Assembly (NCBI RefSeq): GCF_002982115.1
Contig: NZ_CP019980.1
Location: forward strand, 814,001 to 878,000
DNA from: Lysinibacillus sphaericus
GTDB taxonomy: Bacteria; Bacillota; Bacilli; Bacillales_A; Planococcaceae
Length of the DNA stretch: 64,000 bases
Reading direction: 5' to 3'
In this document: one piece after another, positions 54,814 to 64,000 of the stretch
Layout: each line of letters opens with the position of its first letter
Position numbering within the stretch: the stretch's first letter is position 1
Made by a program: the position numbers and the translations under genes
The notes under the pieces: generated by a model
The model's input: the letters and a program-made list of their open reading frames with translations, nothing else
What the model was told of the DNA's origin: nothing
Database searches by the model: none

Positions 54814-54884
54814 TTTTTTTGCTATGCCGTTATTGTACGCTTCAGCGGTCCTTTCTACTCAGTACAGTAAGGCTGCAACCTTCA
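54814..54884 (+). repeat. Truncated second copy of the 54558 element
   Basis: About 70 bases align with 54558-54630 (GCTATGCCGTTATTGTACGC against GCTATGGCGTTATTGTACGC, then a diverged copy of the arm and CAGTACAGTAAG). The right half is missing. The rest of 54685-55060 is AT-rich with no gene seen. Confidence 0.65.
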
Positions 54885-55066
54885 ACTCATTTCGCTTGCA
54901 ATTATTATATTTTTAAAGCAAGAACAGCTAAATTTAAAGTAATGTCCACATTTTGATGTCTCCTACATAAGTGAGGCAATAGTCTCGATAAACATTTCAC
55001 TTTGTGTAAATAGGTGTATAATTAACAGAAGTATTGAAATTATTTGTGAATTTAATGTGTAAAACA

Positions 55067-55095
55067 TTGACTGAACAGAAGGAATGAGTTAAAAT
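55067..55095 (+). promoter_or_regulatory. Candidate SigA promoter of the his operon
   Basis: TTGACT (55067-55072) and TAAAAT (55090-55095) with 17 bases between, about 60 bases before hisZ. No T-box leader is seen, so control of this operon is by another route. Confidence 0.6.
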
Positions 55096-55158
55096 ACTTT
55101 CATATTCTAATTCTCTAATACTCTAGTGAATTAAAGTGAAACGTAAGGAAGTGTCCAC

Positions 55159-56331
55159 ATGTCGTCGATTAAAATGTTCGAAAAGCCACTTGGTATGCGT
55201 GATAAATTTCCGCAAATTTATGAAAAAGTAGAAGCTGTAAGACATACAGGTCGAAATTTTTTACGCTCAAGAGGCTATGAATTTATCAAAACGCCTACAG
55301 TAGAGTATTTCGATACGGTAGGGAAAGCATCTGCAATTTCCGATGCGCATTTATTTAAGCTTGTAGATAGTCAGGGCAACACGCTCGTTCTACGTCCTGA
55401 TATGACAACACCGATTGCTCGAGTAGCCACTTCAAAATTATTGAAAGAAATGATACCGCTGCGCTTAGCTTACTTTGCAAGTGTATTCCGTGCACAGGAA
55501 ACAGAAGGTGGACGTCCCGCAGAATTTGAGCAAATGGGTATTGAGTTAATTGGTGATCATTCCGTGTTTGCGGATGCAGAAGTAATTGTTACAGCAATGG
55601 AGTTATTAAAACAATTTGGATTAGAAAATTTCAAAGTCACAATAGGACATGCAGGTGTCTTGAATTGTATTTTACAGGACTATACAGAAAGCATCGAACA
55701 AGAAGATGTCCTGCGTACACTGCTTGTACAACGTAATTATGTAGGCTTTGAGGAGGCAGTTGCATCATTTGATTTACCAAAAACAAAATCAGATGCATTG
55801 TTACAGTTTATTGAAGAGGCAATGACCTTAAAGGAAATTCGTGATATTGAAAAATATGTGCGTAAAAATGACGCATTAGAATATATGCAACAACTTGCAA
55901 AATTATTAGAAGTCGCTGATCTTGCACAGTATGTCGCGTTTGATTTTACTCTTTCAAGCCATATGAGCTATTACACAGGTATGTTATTTGAAGTATTTGC
56001 TTCAGGCAGTGGTTTCCCATTAGGAAATGGTGGCCGTTACGATGGTTTGCTTGAAGTATTTGGATCAAAGGTCGGTGCTACAGGCTTTAGCATTCGTGTA
56101 GATAGATTATTAGAAACGATTACTGCACAAGCTTCGGACAAGGAAGAAGCCATTGTGGTGCTATTCGAGGAAGAAAATTTTGAAGAGGCTCTAGAAAAAA
56201 TAGAGGCTTTAAGAGCAGCAGGTAAACAAGCGACTTTACAGTTGAGAAGTAGTTTAGTTGATGAAGCAGCCTTTTTAACGCATTTTACAAAGGTAGTTGT
56301 TGTTGGACAGGAGGAAATTCGCGGTGAATGA
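55159..56331 (+). CDS. hisZ: ATP phosphoribosyltransferase regulatory subunit
   Basis: A 390-residue relative of histidyl-tRNA synthetase without tRNA-charging activity. Class II motifs are recognisable: [12 protein letters not shown], a [23 protein letters not shown] motif 2 (split here over residues about 110-135) and [12 protein letters not shown] motif. It binds HisG to form the hetero-octamer and mediates histidine feedback. The short HisG encoded next requires it. AAGGAAG precedes the ATG. It overlaps hisG by 8 bases. Confidence 0.95.
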   Translation: MSSIKMFEKPLGMRDKFPQIYEKVEAVRHTGRNFLRSRGYEFIKTPTVEYFDTVGKASAISDAHLFKLVDSQGNTLVLRPDMTTPIARVATSKLLKEMIPLRLAYFASVFRAQETEGGRPAEFEQMGIELIGDHSVFADAEVIVTAMELLKQFGLENFKVTIGHAGVLNCILQDYTESIEQEDVLRTLLVQRNYVGFEEAVASFDLPKTKSDALLQFIEEAMTLKEIRDIEKYVRKNDALEYMQQLAKLLEVADLAQYVAFDFTLSSHMSYYTGMLFEVFASGSGFPLGNGGRYDGLLEVFGSKVGATGFSIRVDRLLETITAQASDKEEAIVVLFEEENFEEALEKIEALRAAGKQATLQLRSSLVDEAAFLTHFTKVVVVGQEEIRGE

Positions 56332-56947
56332 ATTAACCATTGCTATGCCGAAAGGGCGCATTTTTGAAGAGGCATACCAAATGCTTATTGAAGCGGGCTT
56401 TAATTTACCAGAAGAGGTTGAAATGTCGCGTAAATTAATGATCGAAATCCCAGAAGAAAAAATTCGTTTTATTCTAGCGAAACCTATGGATGTGCCTGTT
56501 TATGTTGAGCACGGTGTAGCCGATATTGGAATTGCTGGAAAAGATGTTTTACTGGAGCAACAGCGCGTGGTACATGAGCTTCTTGATTTGAAAATAAGTA
56601 CTTGCTATATTGCTTCAGCTGGCTTACCGAATACGACGATGAACGAACTTGCACCACGCATTGCGACGAAGTATCCGAACATTGCCATGAAGTATTATAA
56701 AGGGATTGGCGAACAAGTAGAAATTATTGAATTAAACGGGTCGATTGAGCTTGCGCCAATGATTGGTTTAGCGGACCGCATTGTGGATATCGTATCGACT
56801 GGACGTACGTTAAAAGAAAATGGCTTAGTTGAGTATGAGTATATTACAGAAGTTTCATCACGTTTAATTGCCAATCCCGTAAGTTACCGCATGAAAGGTG
56901 ACCGCATAATCGATTTGGTGAAACGTTTAAAGAAGTGTGTCGACTAA
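56324..56947 (+). CDS. hisG: ATP phosphoribosyltransferase, short form
   Basis: A 207-residue HisG_S enzyme joining ATP and PRPP in the first step of histidine synthesis. [12 protein letters not shown] at the N-terminus, [11 protein letters not shown] and the PRPP-binding [14 protein letters not shown] are clear. It lacks the C-terminal regulatory domain of long HisG, as expected with hisZ present. The start is GTG 56324, with GGAGGA 8-9 bases upstream inside hisZ. Confidence 0.95.
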   Translation: MNELTIAMPKGRIFEEAYQMLIEAGFNLPEEVEMSRKLMIEIPEEKIRFILAKPMDVPVYVEHGVADIGIAGKDVLLEQQRVVHELLDLKISTCYIASAGLPNTTMNELAPRIATKYPNIAMKYYKGIGEQVEIIELNGSIELAPMIGLADRIVDIVSTGRTLKENGLVEYEYITEVSSRLIANPVSYRMKGDRIIDLVKRLKKCVD

Positions 56948-57036
56948 TGAATGTTGTTTCATCGTAATAATTGCAAAGACGCAAGTTGCGAAAAGGAACT
57001 GCACGAATAGCTAGAAATTTAAAGGAGACTTTTTCC

Positions 57037-58311
57037 ATGAAAATCACAAAGTTAGCAAAAGGTATTTCCTTGAAACGACCACTTGAAGGTGGCAACGAAG
57101 AACAATTAAAAATTGTACGACAAGTATTGGCAGATGTGCGAGCACAAGGTGACAGCGCAATACGTACATATACAGAAAAATGGGATGGCTTTGCTCCAGA
57201 CAATTTACGTGTTACAAAGGCAGAGATTAAAGAGGGAGTAGAGGCAATCGACGCGCAATTATTTGCAGATTTAACAGAAGCTGCCCACAATATTCGCGTT
57301 TATCATGAGCAACAAAAACGTTCTGGCTATCGTTTGGAATTAGCAGATGGCTCTTGGCTTGGGCAACGGATTACCGCACTCGATGCAGTAGGTCTTTACG
57401 TTCCTGGAGGAACAGCGGCCTATCCTTCTTCCGTGTTGATGAACGTTATTCCTGCTCAAGTAGCGGGTGTTGAGCGAATTGTTATCACATCACCTGCGGG
57501 GCGTGACGGGAAATTACCTGCTGGTGTACTTGCCGCCGCTCATATATTAGGTGTGGAAGAAGTATATAAAATTGGTGGGGCACAGGCAATTGCAGCACTT
57601 GCCTATGGAACGGAAACAATTCAAGCCGTCGATAAAATAACTGGTCCAGGTAATATTTACGTTGCACTTGCTAAACGCGAAGTATTTGGTGAGGTCGCGA
57701 TTGATATGATTGCTGGACCAAGTGAAATTGCCGTAATCGCAGATGATACAGCTTTTGCAGATGAGGTAGCTGCAGACCTATTATCACAGGCAGAACACGA
57801 TAAGATGGCCTGTGCTATTTTAGTGACAACGTCTGAGCAACTTGCTCACAATGTGGCGCTGGAAGTAGAAAAACAATTAGCGACTTTACCACGTGAAGAA
57901 GTAGCACGTGCCTCAATCGAAAATTTTGGCGCGATTTATATTGCTGAAACGATGTCAGATGCAGTGGAGGCAATTAATTCATTAGCCCCTGAGCATTTAG
58001 AAATCGTGACCAAAAATGCCGAAGCGGTGGCAGAGCAAGTGCGCCATGCAGGTGGTATTTTCATCGGTCGATATAGCTCCGAGCCTGTTGGAGATTATTT
58101 TGCTGGCACAAACCATGTGCTACCAACAAACAGCACAGCGCGTTTTGCAAGTGGCTTAAATGTGGATGACTTCGTAAAAAAATCGAGTATCGTTTATTAT
58201 ACTGAAAAAACTTGGGCAACGAACGCCCCGAAAATTGCACGCTTAGCTCGGATGGAAGGCTTAGAGGGCCATGCTCGTGCTGTAGAATCTCGTGGATGGG
58301 AAAAGGAGTAA
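57037..58311 (+). CDS. hisD: Histidinol dehydrogenase
   Basis: A 424-residue zinc enzyme carrying out the last two oxidations, L-histidinol to L-histidine. VGLYVPGGTAAYPSSVLMN, the substrate GPSEIAVIADD, LLSQAEHDKMA with the metal ligands, and LPTNSTARFASGL are present. AAAGGAG precedes ATG 57037; the region 56948-57036 is a short gap after hisG with no feature seen. Confidence 0.96.
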   Translation: MKITKLAKGISLKRPLEGGNEEQLKIVRQVLADVRAQGDSAIRTYTEKWDGFAPDNLRVTKAEIKEGVEAIDAQLFADLTEAAHNIRVYHEQQKRSGYRLELADGSWLGQRITALDAVGLYVPGGTAAYPSSVLMNVIPAQVAGVERIVITSPAGRDGKLPAGVLAAAHILGVEEVYKIGGAQAIAALAYGTETIQAVDKITGPGNIYVALAKREVFGEVAIDMIAGPSEIAVIADDTAFADEVAADLLSQAEHDKMACAILVTTSEQLAHNVALEVEKQLATLPREEVARASIENFGAIYIAETMSDAVEAINSLAPEHLEIVTKNAEAVAEQVRHAGGIFIGRYSSEPVGDYFAGTNHVLPTNSTARFASGLNVDDFVKKSSIVYYTEKTWATNAPKIARLARMEGLEGHARAVESRGWEKE

Positions 58312-58315
58312 TACG

Positions 58316-58915
58316 ATGACAGAACAGAAACGCTACGCAAAGGTAGAACGCAAAACAAATGAAACACAAATTTCAGTTGCCATTGAGTTAGATGGCGAGG
58401 GCAAGGCGGATATCCAAACAGGTGTTGGCTTTATGGATCACATGCTGGATTTATTTATTAAACATGGCCTATTTAATGGCACAATTCAAGCGAATGGTGA
58501 TACGCATATTGACGACCACCATACAACGGAAGACCTTGGCATTGTATTAGGACAAGCCATTCGTCAAGCGCTCGGCGATAAGAAAGGTATTAAACGTTAT
58601 GGTAATGCCTTTGTACCAATGGATGATGCACTGGCACAAGTTGTTGTCGATTGTTCAAATCGTCCACATTTAGAGTATCGTGTGCCTGAACTAAAAGAGA
58701 AAGTAGGAACTTTTGATACGGAGTTAGTGCATGAGTTTTTATGGAAATTTGCGCTTGAAGCAAGAATGAATGTCCACGTTATCGTACCGTATGGTCATAA
58801 TACACACCACATTATCGAAGCTATTTTTAAAGCATTAGCTCGTGCCATTGATGCGGCAGTTGAAATTGATCCTCGCGTTAAGGGTGTACCTTCCACAAAG
58901 GGGCTGTTAACGTGA
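58316..58915 (+). CDS. hisB: Imidazoleglycerol-phosphate dehydratase
   Basis: A 199-residue monofunctional HisB (dehydratase only). The two metal-site repeats show FMDHMLDLFIKHG and HIDDHHTTEDLGI, then FALEARMNVHV and GHNTHHIIEAIFKALARA. AAAAGGAG precedes ATG 58316. The histidinol-phosphatase needed for the next step is not in this window. Overlaps hisH by 4 bases. Confidence 0.96.
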   Translation: MTEQKRYAKVERKTNETQISVAIELDGEGKADIQTGVGFMDHMLDLFIKHGLFNGTIQANGDTHIDDHHTTEDLGIVLGQAIRQALGDKKGIKRYGNAFVPMDDALAQVVVDCSNRPHLEYRVPELKEKVGTFDTELVHEFLWKFALEARMNVHVIVPYGHNTHHIIEAIFKALARAIDAAVEIDPRVKGVPSTKGLLT

Positions 58916-59544
58916 AAATAGGTGTGATTGACTATGGGATGGGTAATTTATTTAGTGTTGAACAAGCACTAAAACGACTTGGCTGTGAAGTCATTGTAAC
59001 AGCACAAGAACAGGAACTAGATGAAGCTGATGCCCTGTTACTGCCAGGTGTGGGCGCTTTTCCCGATGCTATGAAACGTTTAGCTGAAACAAAATTAGAT
59101 TGCTATTTACAAAAGGTACAAGCGGAAAATCGACCATTGCTCGGTATTTGTTTAGGCATGCAGTTATTATTTGAGGAAAGCGTAGAGGTGACACCAACGA
59201 AGGGACTAGGTTTCTTCAAAGGCAGCATTCAACGTTTTAGCGGCATTCAAGGGGAGCAGTTTTATCGAGTACCTCATATGGGGTGGAATGAATTAATTGT
59301 GATGAATCGACCAGCATGGCTCAAAGGCGAGACACCTGCCGAGCACGTTTATTTTGTCCATTCTTTTTATGCGACGAATATTGAACCGACAGAACTAGTG
59401 GCCTATGCTGACTACCATGGCATTGAAGTCCCAGGGATTGTTGCCAAAGGCTCGATCACAGGTATGCAATTCCATCCTGAAAAATCAGGTGAGTTAGGCG
59501 TGTACTTATTAGAACAATGGTTAAAAGGGGTGGCGGCGTGCTAA
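58912..59544 (+). CDS. hisH: Imidazole glycerol phosphate synthase, glutaminase subunit
   Basis: A 210-residue class I glutamine amidotransferase. Catalytic Cys in [11 protein letters not shown] (about residue 83), His and Glu in QFHPEKSG near the C-terminus. It supplies ammonia to HisF. GTG start overlapping the hisB stop. It is followed directly by hisF, overlapping by 7 bases, with no hisA between as in B. subtilis. Confidence 0.95.
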   Translation: MKIGVIDYGMGNLFSVEQALKRLGCEVIVTAQEQELDEADALLLPGVGAFPDAMKRLAETKLDCYLQKVQAENRPLLGICLGMQLLFEESVEVTPTKGLGFFKGSIQRFSGIQGEQFYRVPHMGWNELIVMNRPAWLKGETPAEHVYFVHSFYATNIEPTELVAYADYHGIEVPGIVAKGSITGMQFHPEKSGELGVYLLEQWLKGVAAC

Positions 59545-60299
59545 CGAAACGTATTATTCCATGTCTTGATGTGAAGGAAGGACGAGTTGTTAAAGGTGTA
59601 CAGTTCGTATCATTACGTGATGCAGGAGATCCGGTAGAGCTTGCAAAGTTTTATGATGAACAAGGTGCAGATGAGCTTGTTTTCCTAGATATCTCAGCAT
59701 CGCATGAAGGCCGTGACACAATGGTCGATGTAGTGCGCCAAACTGCGGCGACACTAGCCATTCCATTTACTGTTGGTGGCGGTATTCGCTCGTTAGAGGA
59801 TATGAAGCGTATTTTACGCGCAGGTGCTGACAAAGTATCTGTTAATACTTCTGCCTTAGAACGCCCAGCGCTGATTAAAGAAGGTTCTGACTATTTCGGA
59901 GCACAATGTATTGTTGTTGCAATTGATGCGCGCTATAGTGAAGAAGACGGCACGTGGATGGTTTATACACACGGTGGTCGCAACAAAACATCTTGGCAAG
60001 TAATAGAGTGGGCAAAAGAAGCTGTCCGCTTAGGTGCTGGCGAGATTTTATTAACAAGTATGAATCAAGACGGTGAAAAATCTGGCTTTGATTTAGCTTT
60101 AACGAAGGCTGTACGACAGGCCGTGACAGTCCCAGTCATTGCAAGTGGTGGTGCAGGGAATGCCGAACATTTTTACGAAGTATTAGCGGACGATGTAGAT
60201 GCAGATGCAGCACTTGCAGCATCCATTTTCCATTACAAAGAAACGAGTGTAGCGCAAGTAAAACAATACTTACGTGAAAAAGGAGTGGCAGTAAGATGA
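59538..60299 (+). CDS. hisF: Imidazole glycerol phosphate synthase, cyclase subunit
   Basis: A 253-residue TIM barrel joining PRFAR and ammonia to give imidazole glycerol phosphate and [21 protein letters not shown] has the catalytic Asp11-type position, with [10 protein letters not shown] and [11 protein letters not shown] phosphate sites and the second catalytic Asp in [14 protein letters not shown]. This is HisF rather than HisA by the CLDV start and NQDG motif. GTG 59538 follows AAAAGGGGTGG. Confidence 0.95.
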   Translation: MLTKRIIPCLDVKEGRVVKGVQFVSLRDAGDPVELAKFYDEQGADELVFLDISASHEGRDTMVDVVRQTAATLAIPFTVGGGIRSLEDMKRILRAGADKVSVNTSALERPALIKEGSDYFGAQCIVVAIDARYSEEDGTWMVYTHGGRNKTSWQVIEWAKEAVRLGAGEILLTSMNQDGEKSGFDLALTKAVRQAVTVPVIASGGAGNAEHFYEVLADDVDADAALAASIFHYKETSVAQVKQYLREKGVAVR

Positions 60300-60913
60300 T
60301 AGAGAACATTAAATTTGACGATAAAGGTCTTGTTACAGCAGTTGTGCAAGATGCCAATACAAAAGAAGTATTAACTGTAGCTTATATGAATAAAGAATCA
60401 TTAGAAAAAACATTAGAATCAGGCGAAACTTGGTTTTACTCACGTTCTCGTGAAGCGCTTTGGCATAAAGGAGCGACGAGTGGTAACGTACAAAAAGTAG
60501 TGTCCATTAAAGCCGACTGTGATGGCGATGCATTAGTTGTAGAAGTACTTCCTGCTGGTCCCGCATGCCACAATGGCACAACATCTTGCTTTACGACAGT
60601 ACTGCAAGAAAAAGCAAAAGTTGGTTCGGTTAGTATTATCCCTGAGCTAGTCAAAGTCATTGAAAAGCGTGAGCAAGATATGCCTGAGGGTGCATATACT
60701 ACATATTTATTCGATAAAGGCATCGATAAAATTTGTAAAAAAGTTGGGGAAGAAGCAACAGAGGTAGTTATCGGTGCAAAAAATCGTGATGCAGAAGAAG
60801 TAAAATGGGAAGCGGCTGATTTAATTTACCACTTACTAGTTTTACTGCAAGAACAAAAAGTAAATGTTTTTGACGTATTACATGTGTTGGAAAAACGTCA
60901 CGAGGAGAAATAA
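60296..60913 (+). CDS. hisI: Bifunctional phosphoribosyl-AMP cyclohydrolase / phosphoribosyl-ATP pyrophosphatase
   Basis: A 205-residue fusion (HisIE): cyclohydrolase residues 1-115 with metal ligands in [13 protein letters not shown] and [11 protein letters not shown], then a MazG-like pyrophosphohydrolase (residues about 118-205: [29 protein letters not shown]). It carries out steps 2 and 3 of histidine synthesis. ATG overlaps the hisF stop (ATGA). Last gene of the his operon. Confidence 0.95.
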   Translation: MIENIKFDDKGLVTAVVQDANTKEVLTVAYMNKESLEKTLESGETWFYSRSREALWHKGATSGNVQKVVSIKADCDGDALVVEVLPAGPACHNGTTSCFTTVLQEKAKVGSVSIIPELVKVIEKREQDMPEGAYTTYLFDKGIDKICKKVGEEATEVVIGAKNRDAEEVKWEAADLIYHLLVLLQEQKVNVFDVLHVLEKRHEEK

Positions 60914-60956
60914 CAGCATATCGCTTATTGTATGGTATAATATGAGTTACTGTAAA

Positions 60957-60979
60957 AAGGAACGTATAATGCGTTCCTT
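60957..60979 (+). terminator. Terminator of the his operon
   Basis: AAGGAACG pairs with CGTTCCTT around TATAATG, then TATTTCTTGTTT. It lies directly before the TPR gene, so it may also attenuate readthrough into that gene. Confidence 0.6.
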
Positions 60980-61003
60980 ATTTCTTGTTTCGGAGGAAAT
61001 ATT

Positions 61004-62521
61004 TTGGAAAAGAAACGTCAAAAAGAGAAGCAAACGAATGTCGTATCGTTCATTCCAACAGGCGACTATTATTATAAAAAATCAATTCAAGCGATGAATA
61101 GTGGTCAAATGGATAAAGCCTATAAATACTTACAACGTGCTGTAGATTTAAGTCCAGATGATCCTATGATTTTATTGCAATTAGCGATTGTAGAGTTAGA
61201 AGGTCAAGGTTTTGAGGAAGCCTATGATCTGCTTCGTCGTGCCTATCAATTAGACCCAAATGAGCCAGAAATTATTTTTTATATGGCTGAGGTATCAGGA
61301 TGTGTCGGCATTATTCAAGATGCCAAACGCTTTGCAGAGCAATACTTAGAAATGGAACCTGAGGGTGCATATGCGGATGAAGCGGCAGAAATATTAGACT
61401 TTGTTGCTTTTGAGCACAATGAATATGAAGAGCTGGAAGGCAGTGGCGAGGATTTATATCGGCAGGAGCAAGCACGTCGTTGCATGGAAAAGGGTGACTT
61501 TCCAGAAGCAATCAATATTTTAGAACAATTAGTAGAAGATAGACCGGAATTTTGGTCAGCATACAATAATTTAGCTTTAGCTTATTTTTATGTAGGTGAA
61601 GCGGAACAGGCTAAAGCGATTTTGAACACGGTTTTGCGTGAGAATAAAGGGAATCTCCATGCATTGTGTAATCTAACGGTTATTGCCTACTATGAGAAAA
61701 ATGATGAGGAATTAAATGCTCTTTTAGAAGTATTGGTGAAAATTCAACCTTATGCTTGGGATCATCGTTACAAATTGGGCGCAACGCTTGCACTGATTGG
61801 TCAATATGAAACTGCATTTAAATGGCTACGAAGCATGCAGAAGCGTGGTTATTTAGGAGATCCAGGGTTTTACTTTTGGTTATCTCATGCGGCCTACTTT
61901 TCTGGTTACGATGATATTGCCAAAAATGCTTGGGAGCAGTTGCTTGAGTTAGATCCAGATAAAGAAGGTTTTGAACCTTGGCGTCAGCAGGAAAATACAT
62001 ATGAGCTTGACGCATTAGAGCATGATCGTGACTTCATTGTAGCGAAGCTTGAAAGTGAGTATATAAGTGATCGTTTATTTGGCTTATTTTTATTACGAGG
62101 AACAGCGCATAAGCAGGAAATCATTGCGCATCCTAAATGGATAGATGTAGAGCAATTTGGTGCTTTTGAAAAGCTTTTTTTAGCTTATGCACTCGGCCAT
62201 CAGTTTGATGAGAAAAACAAAGTAGAGGCAAGTTTTTTAAGAGCCGTACGTGTACCCGAGATTTTGTTGGAGCACTATGGAAAGTTGACGACAATCGTCG
62301 CACCAATGTTCCAAATGTGGTTCGTGCTTTGTGAACAAGCACTTAGTCAAAATTATCGCTTTACAAATCCGGCTGCTATTGCAGGTGCAAATGACTTTTT
62401 ATTCCGCTCATCTCGCATGTTGAAGGTGACGAAAAAAGAAATCGCAGAGCAATATGGCATATCTGTAGCAACATTATCGAAATATATAGATGAAATATTA
62501 ATGTACTTACCAACGAGTTAA
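61004..62521 (+). CDS. TPR-repeat protein (YvcD-like)
   Basis: A 505-residue cytoplasmic protein with at least five tetratricopeptide units (residues about 20-90 and 155-260, such as DKAYKYLQRAVDLSPDDP and AYNNLALAYFYVGEAEQAKAILN) and a helix-turn-helix-like C-terminal tail (VTKKEIAEQYGISVATLSKYIDEIL). The same gene (yvcD) lies between hisI and trxB in B. subtilis; function unknown. The start is TTG 61004, after CGGAGGAAA. Confidence 0.88.
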   Translation: MEKKRQKEKQTNVVSFIPTGDYYYKKSIQAMNSGQMDKAYKYLQRAVDLSPDDPMILLQLAIVELEGQGFEEAYDLLRRAYQLDPNEPEIIFYMAEVSGCVGIIQDAKRFAEQYLEMEPEGAYADEAAEILDFVAFEHNEYEELEGSGEDLYRQEQARRCMEKGDFPEAINILEQLVEDRPEFWSAYNNLALAYFYVGEAEQAKAILNTVLRENKGNLHALCNLTVIAYYEKNDEELNALLEVLVKIQPYAWDHRYKLGATLALIGQYETAFKWLRSMQKRGYLGDPGFYFWLSHAAYFSGYDDIAKNAWEQLLELDPDKEGFEPWRQQENTYELDALEHDRDFIVAKLESEYISDRLFGLFLLRGTAHKQEIIAHPKWIDVEQFGAFEKLFLAYALGHQFDEKNKVEASFLRAVRVPEILLEHYGKLTTIVAPMFQMWFVLCEQALSQNYRFTNPAAIAGANDFLFRSSRMLKVTKKEIAEQYGISVATLSKYIDEILMYLPTS

Positions 62522-62614
62522 ATTGAAGTTGTGAGCAACTTAGTTGAATAACTTCATGCTTTCACATACGATGAACATACTGAACGTTATTATAAAAAAG
62601 TATTACGAGTTTAG

Positions 62615-63571
<957 letters not shown>

Positions 63572-63745
63572 TAAGCGTTATACCGAGTGATGGTCTCAAA
63601 AATCTTAGAAGTGCATTGCAATTGGCCGTTATTACCGGAAAAAAATACAAATTTTTAATACGGTTTTAATATTGCTGTAACTTGAATGACATATAAAAGG
63701 TGTAATATAAAGACTGTAATTAGCAATCCCCCTTTTATTTTTTTA

Positions 63746-63788
63746 GTAGGTTGTTTCCGCCTAAATTAGGTGGGAGCAACCTATTTTT
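63746..63788 (+). terminator. Terminator downstream of trxB
   Basis: TAGGTTG pairs with CAACCTA with further inner pairing (CCTAAATTAGG), followed by five T. Confidence 0.85.
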
Positions 63789-63789
63789 A

Positions 63790-63810
63790 GTGCCAGTCAC
63801 TCAAACAATT
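63790..63810 (+). repeat. Dispersed 21-bp repeat, copy 5
   Basis: Exact consensus copy, directly after the trxB terminator T run, the same arrangement as at 38658. No gene is seen in the remaining 190 bases of the window. Confidence 0.85.
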
Positions 63811-64000
63811 CTGAATTTTTAAAGCGTTGCAAGTAGCTTATTTTACGTAATAGTAAGCCTAATGCTAATTATTTTGGATATGTCATGTCTTACAGTAGAA
63901 AACTGTATACTATATGTAGAGGGAATAGTGTAAAATAATGGTTATTGAAAGATGCGTTGACCTTTTCTGCATGCATTTGAAACCTTTGGGATAAGTTGAT

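Noticed and set aside
54700-55158. Histidine T-box leader before hisZ
   Set aside because: No AGGGTGGTACCGCG-like word and no terminator-antiterminator pair seen; only a plain promoter.
59500-59560. hisA hidden by a frameshift between hisH and hisF
   Set aside because: The two genes overlap, both are full length, and no HisA-like residues occur in other frames.
60957-61003. Riboswitch before the TPR gene
   Set aside because: Only a short hairpin is present, best read as the his operon terminator.

Overview
The window looks like a chromosomal segment of a low-GC, endospore-forming Bacillales bacterium, most probably Lysinibacillus or a close relative; the genus is an inference, not read directly. 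Support: several gene strings have the same content and order as Bacillus subtilis (yhaO-yhaN-yhaM, prsA, scoC, yhaH, trpP, hit, ecsAB, a YhaA-type amidohydrolase, hmoB, hemE-hemH-hemY; and hprK-lgt-ppaX-yvoF-hisZGDBHFI-yvcD-trxB), an SscA/YjcZ spore peptide and a BclA-like exosporium collagen are present, and translation signals are strong GGAGG sites with ATG, GTG and TTG starts. The segments belong to well separated parts of the B. subtilis map, so the order here is rearranged relative to that species.

Layout. 1-3.9 kb: the end of an aromatic meta-cleavage operon (acetaldehyde dehydrogenase, 4-hydroxy-2-oxovalerate aldolase, 4-oxalocrotonate decarboxylase, 4-oxalocrotonate tautomerase, 2-hydroxymuconic semialdehyde dehydrogenase). 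4-6 kb: serA behind a serine T-box. 6.4-10 kb: FAD dehydrogenase, trhO and an enoyl-CoA hydratase with a FadR-like box. 10.3-28.2 kb: the yha/ecs/hem region, including trpP with a TRAP-type RNA site over its ribosome binding site. 28.5-31.9 kb: a collagen-like exosporium protein with a TPR glycosyltransferase. 32-35.6 kb: a two-component system between two lipoproteins. 35.7-38.6 kb: a TetR regulator and a YhgE/Pip membrane protein sharing an operator. 39-40.4 kb: yhfH and lplJ. 40.6-45.4 kb: a Bce-type peptide sensing and resistance module with an extra unknown gene. 45.5-51.3 kb: lcfB, a DedA protein, an EAL-HDOD protein, a YitT-family protein and cytochrome c551. 51.5-54.5 kb: hprK-lgt-ppaX-yvoF. 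55.1-60.9 kb: a histidine operon lacking hisA. 61-63.6 kb: a TPR protein and trxB.

Intergenic DNA carries two kinds of dispersed elements. One is a 21-bp word around CCAGTCACTCAAACAATT, with five copies, two of which form the last codons of convergent genes. The other is a set of hairpin-closed elements whose arms differ in sequence but stay complementary. Most genes are recognisable housekeeping or envelope genes. The more unusual content is regulatory (TRAP site, paired TetR operators, FadR-like boxes, T-box) and architectural (two-lipoprotein two-component operon, extra gene in the bce operon, exosporium collagen with a Cys-rich N-terminus, missing hisA).
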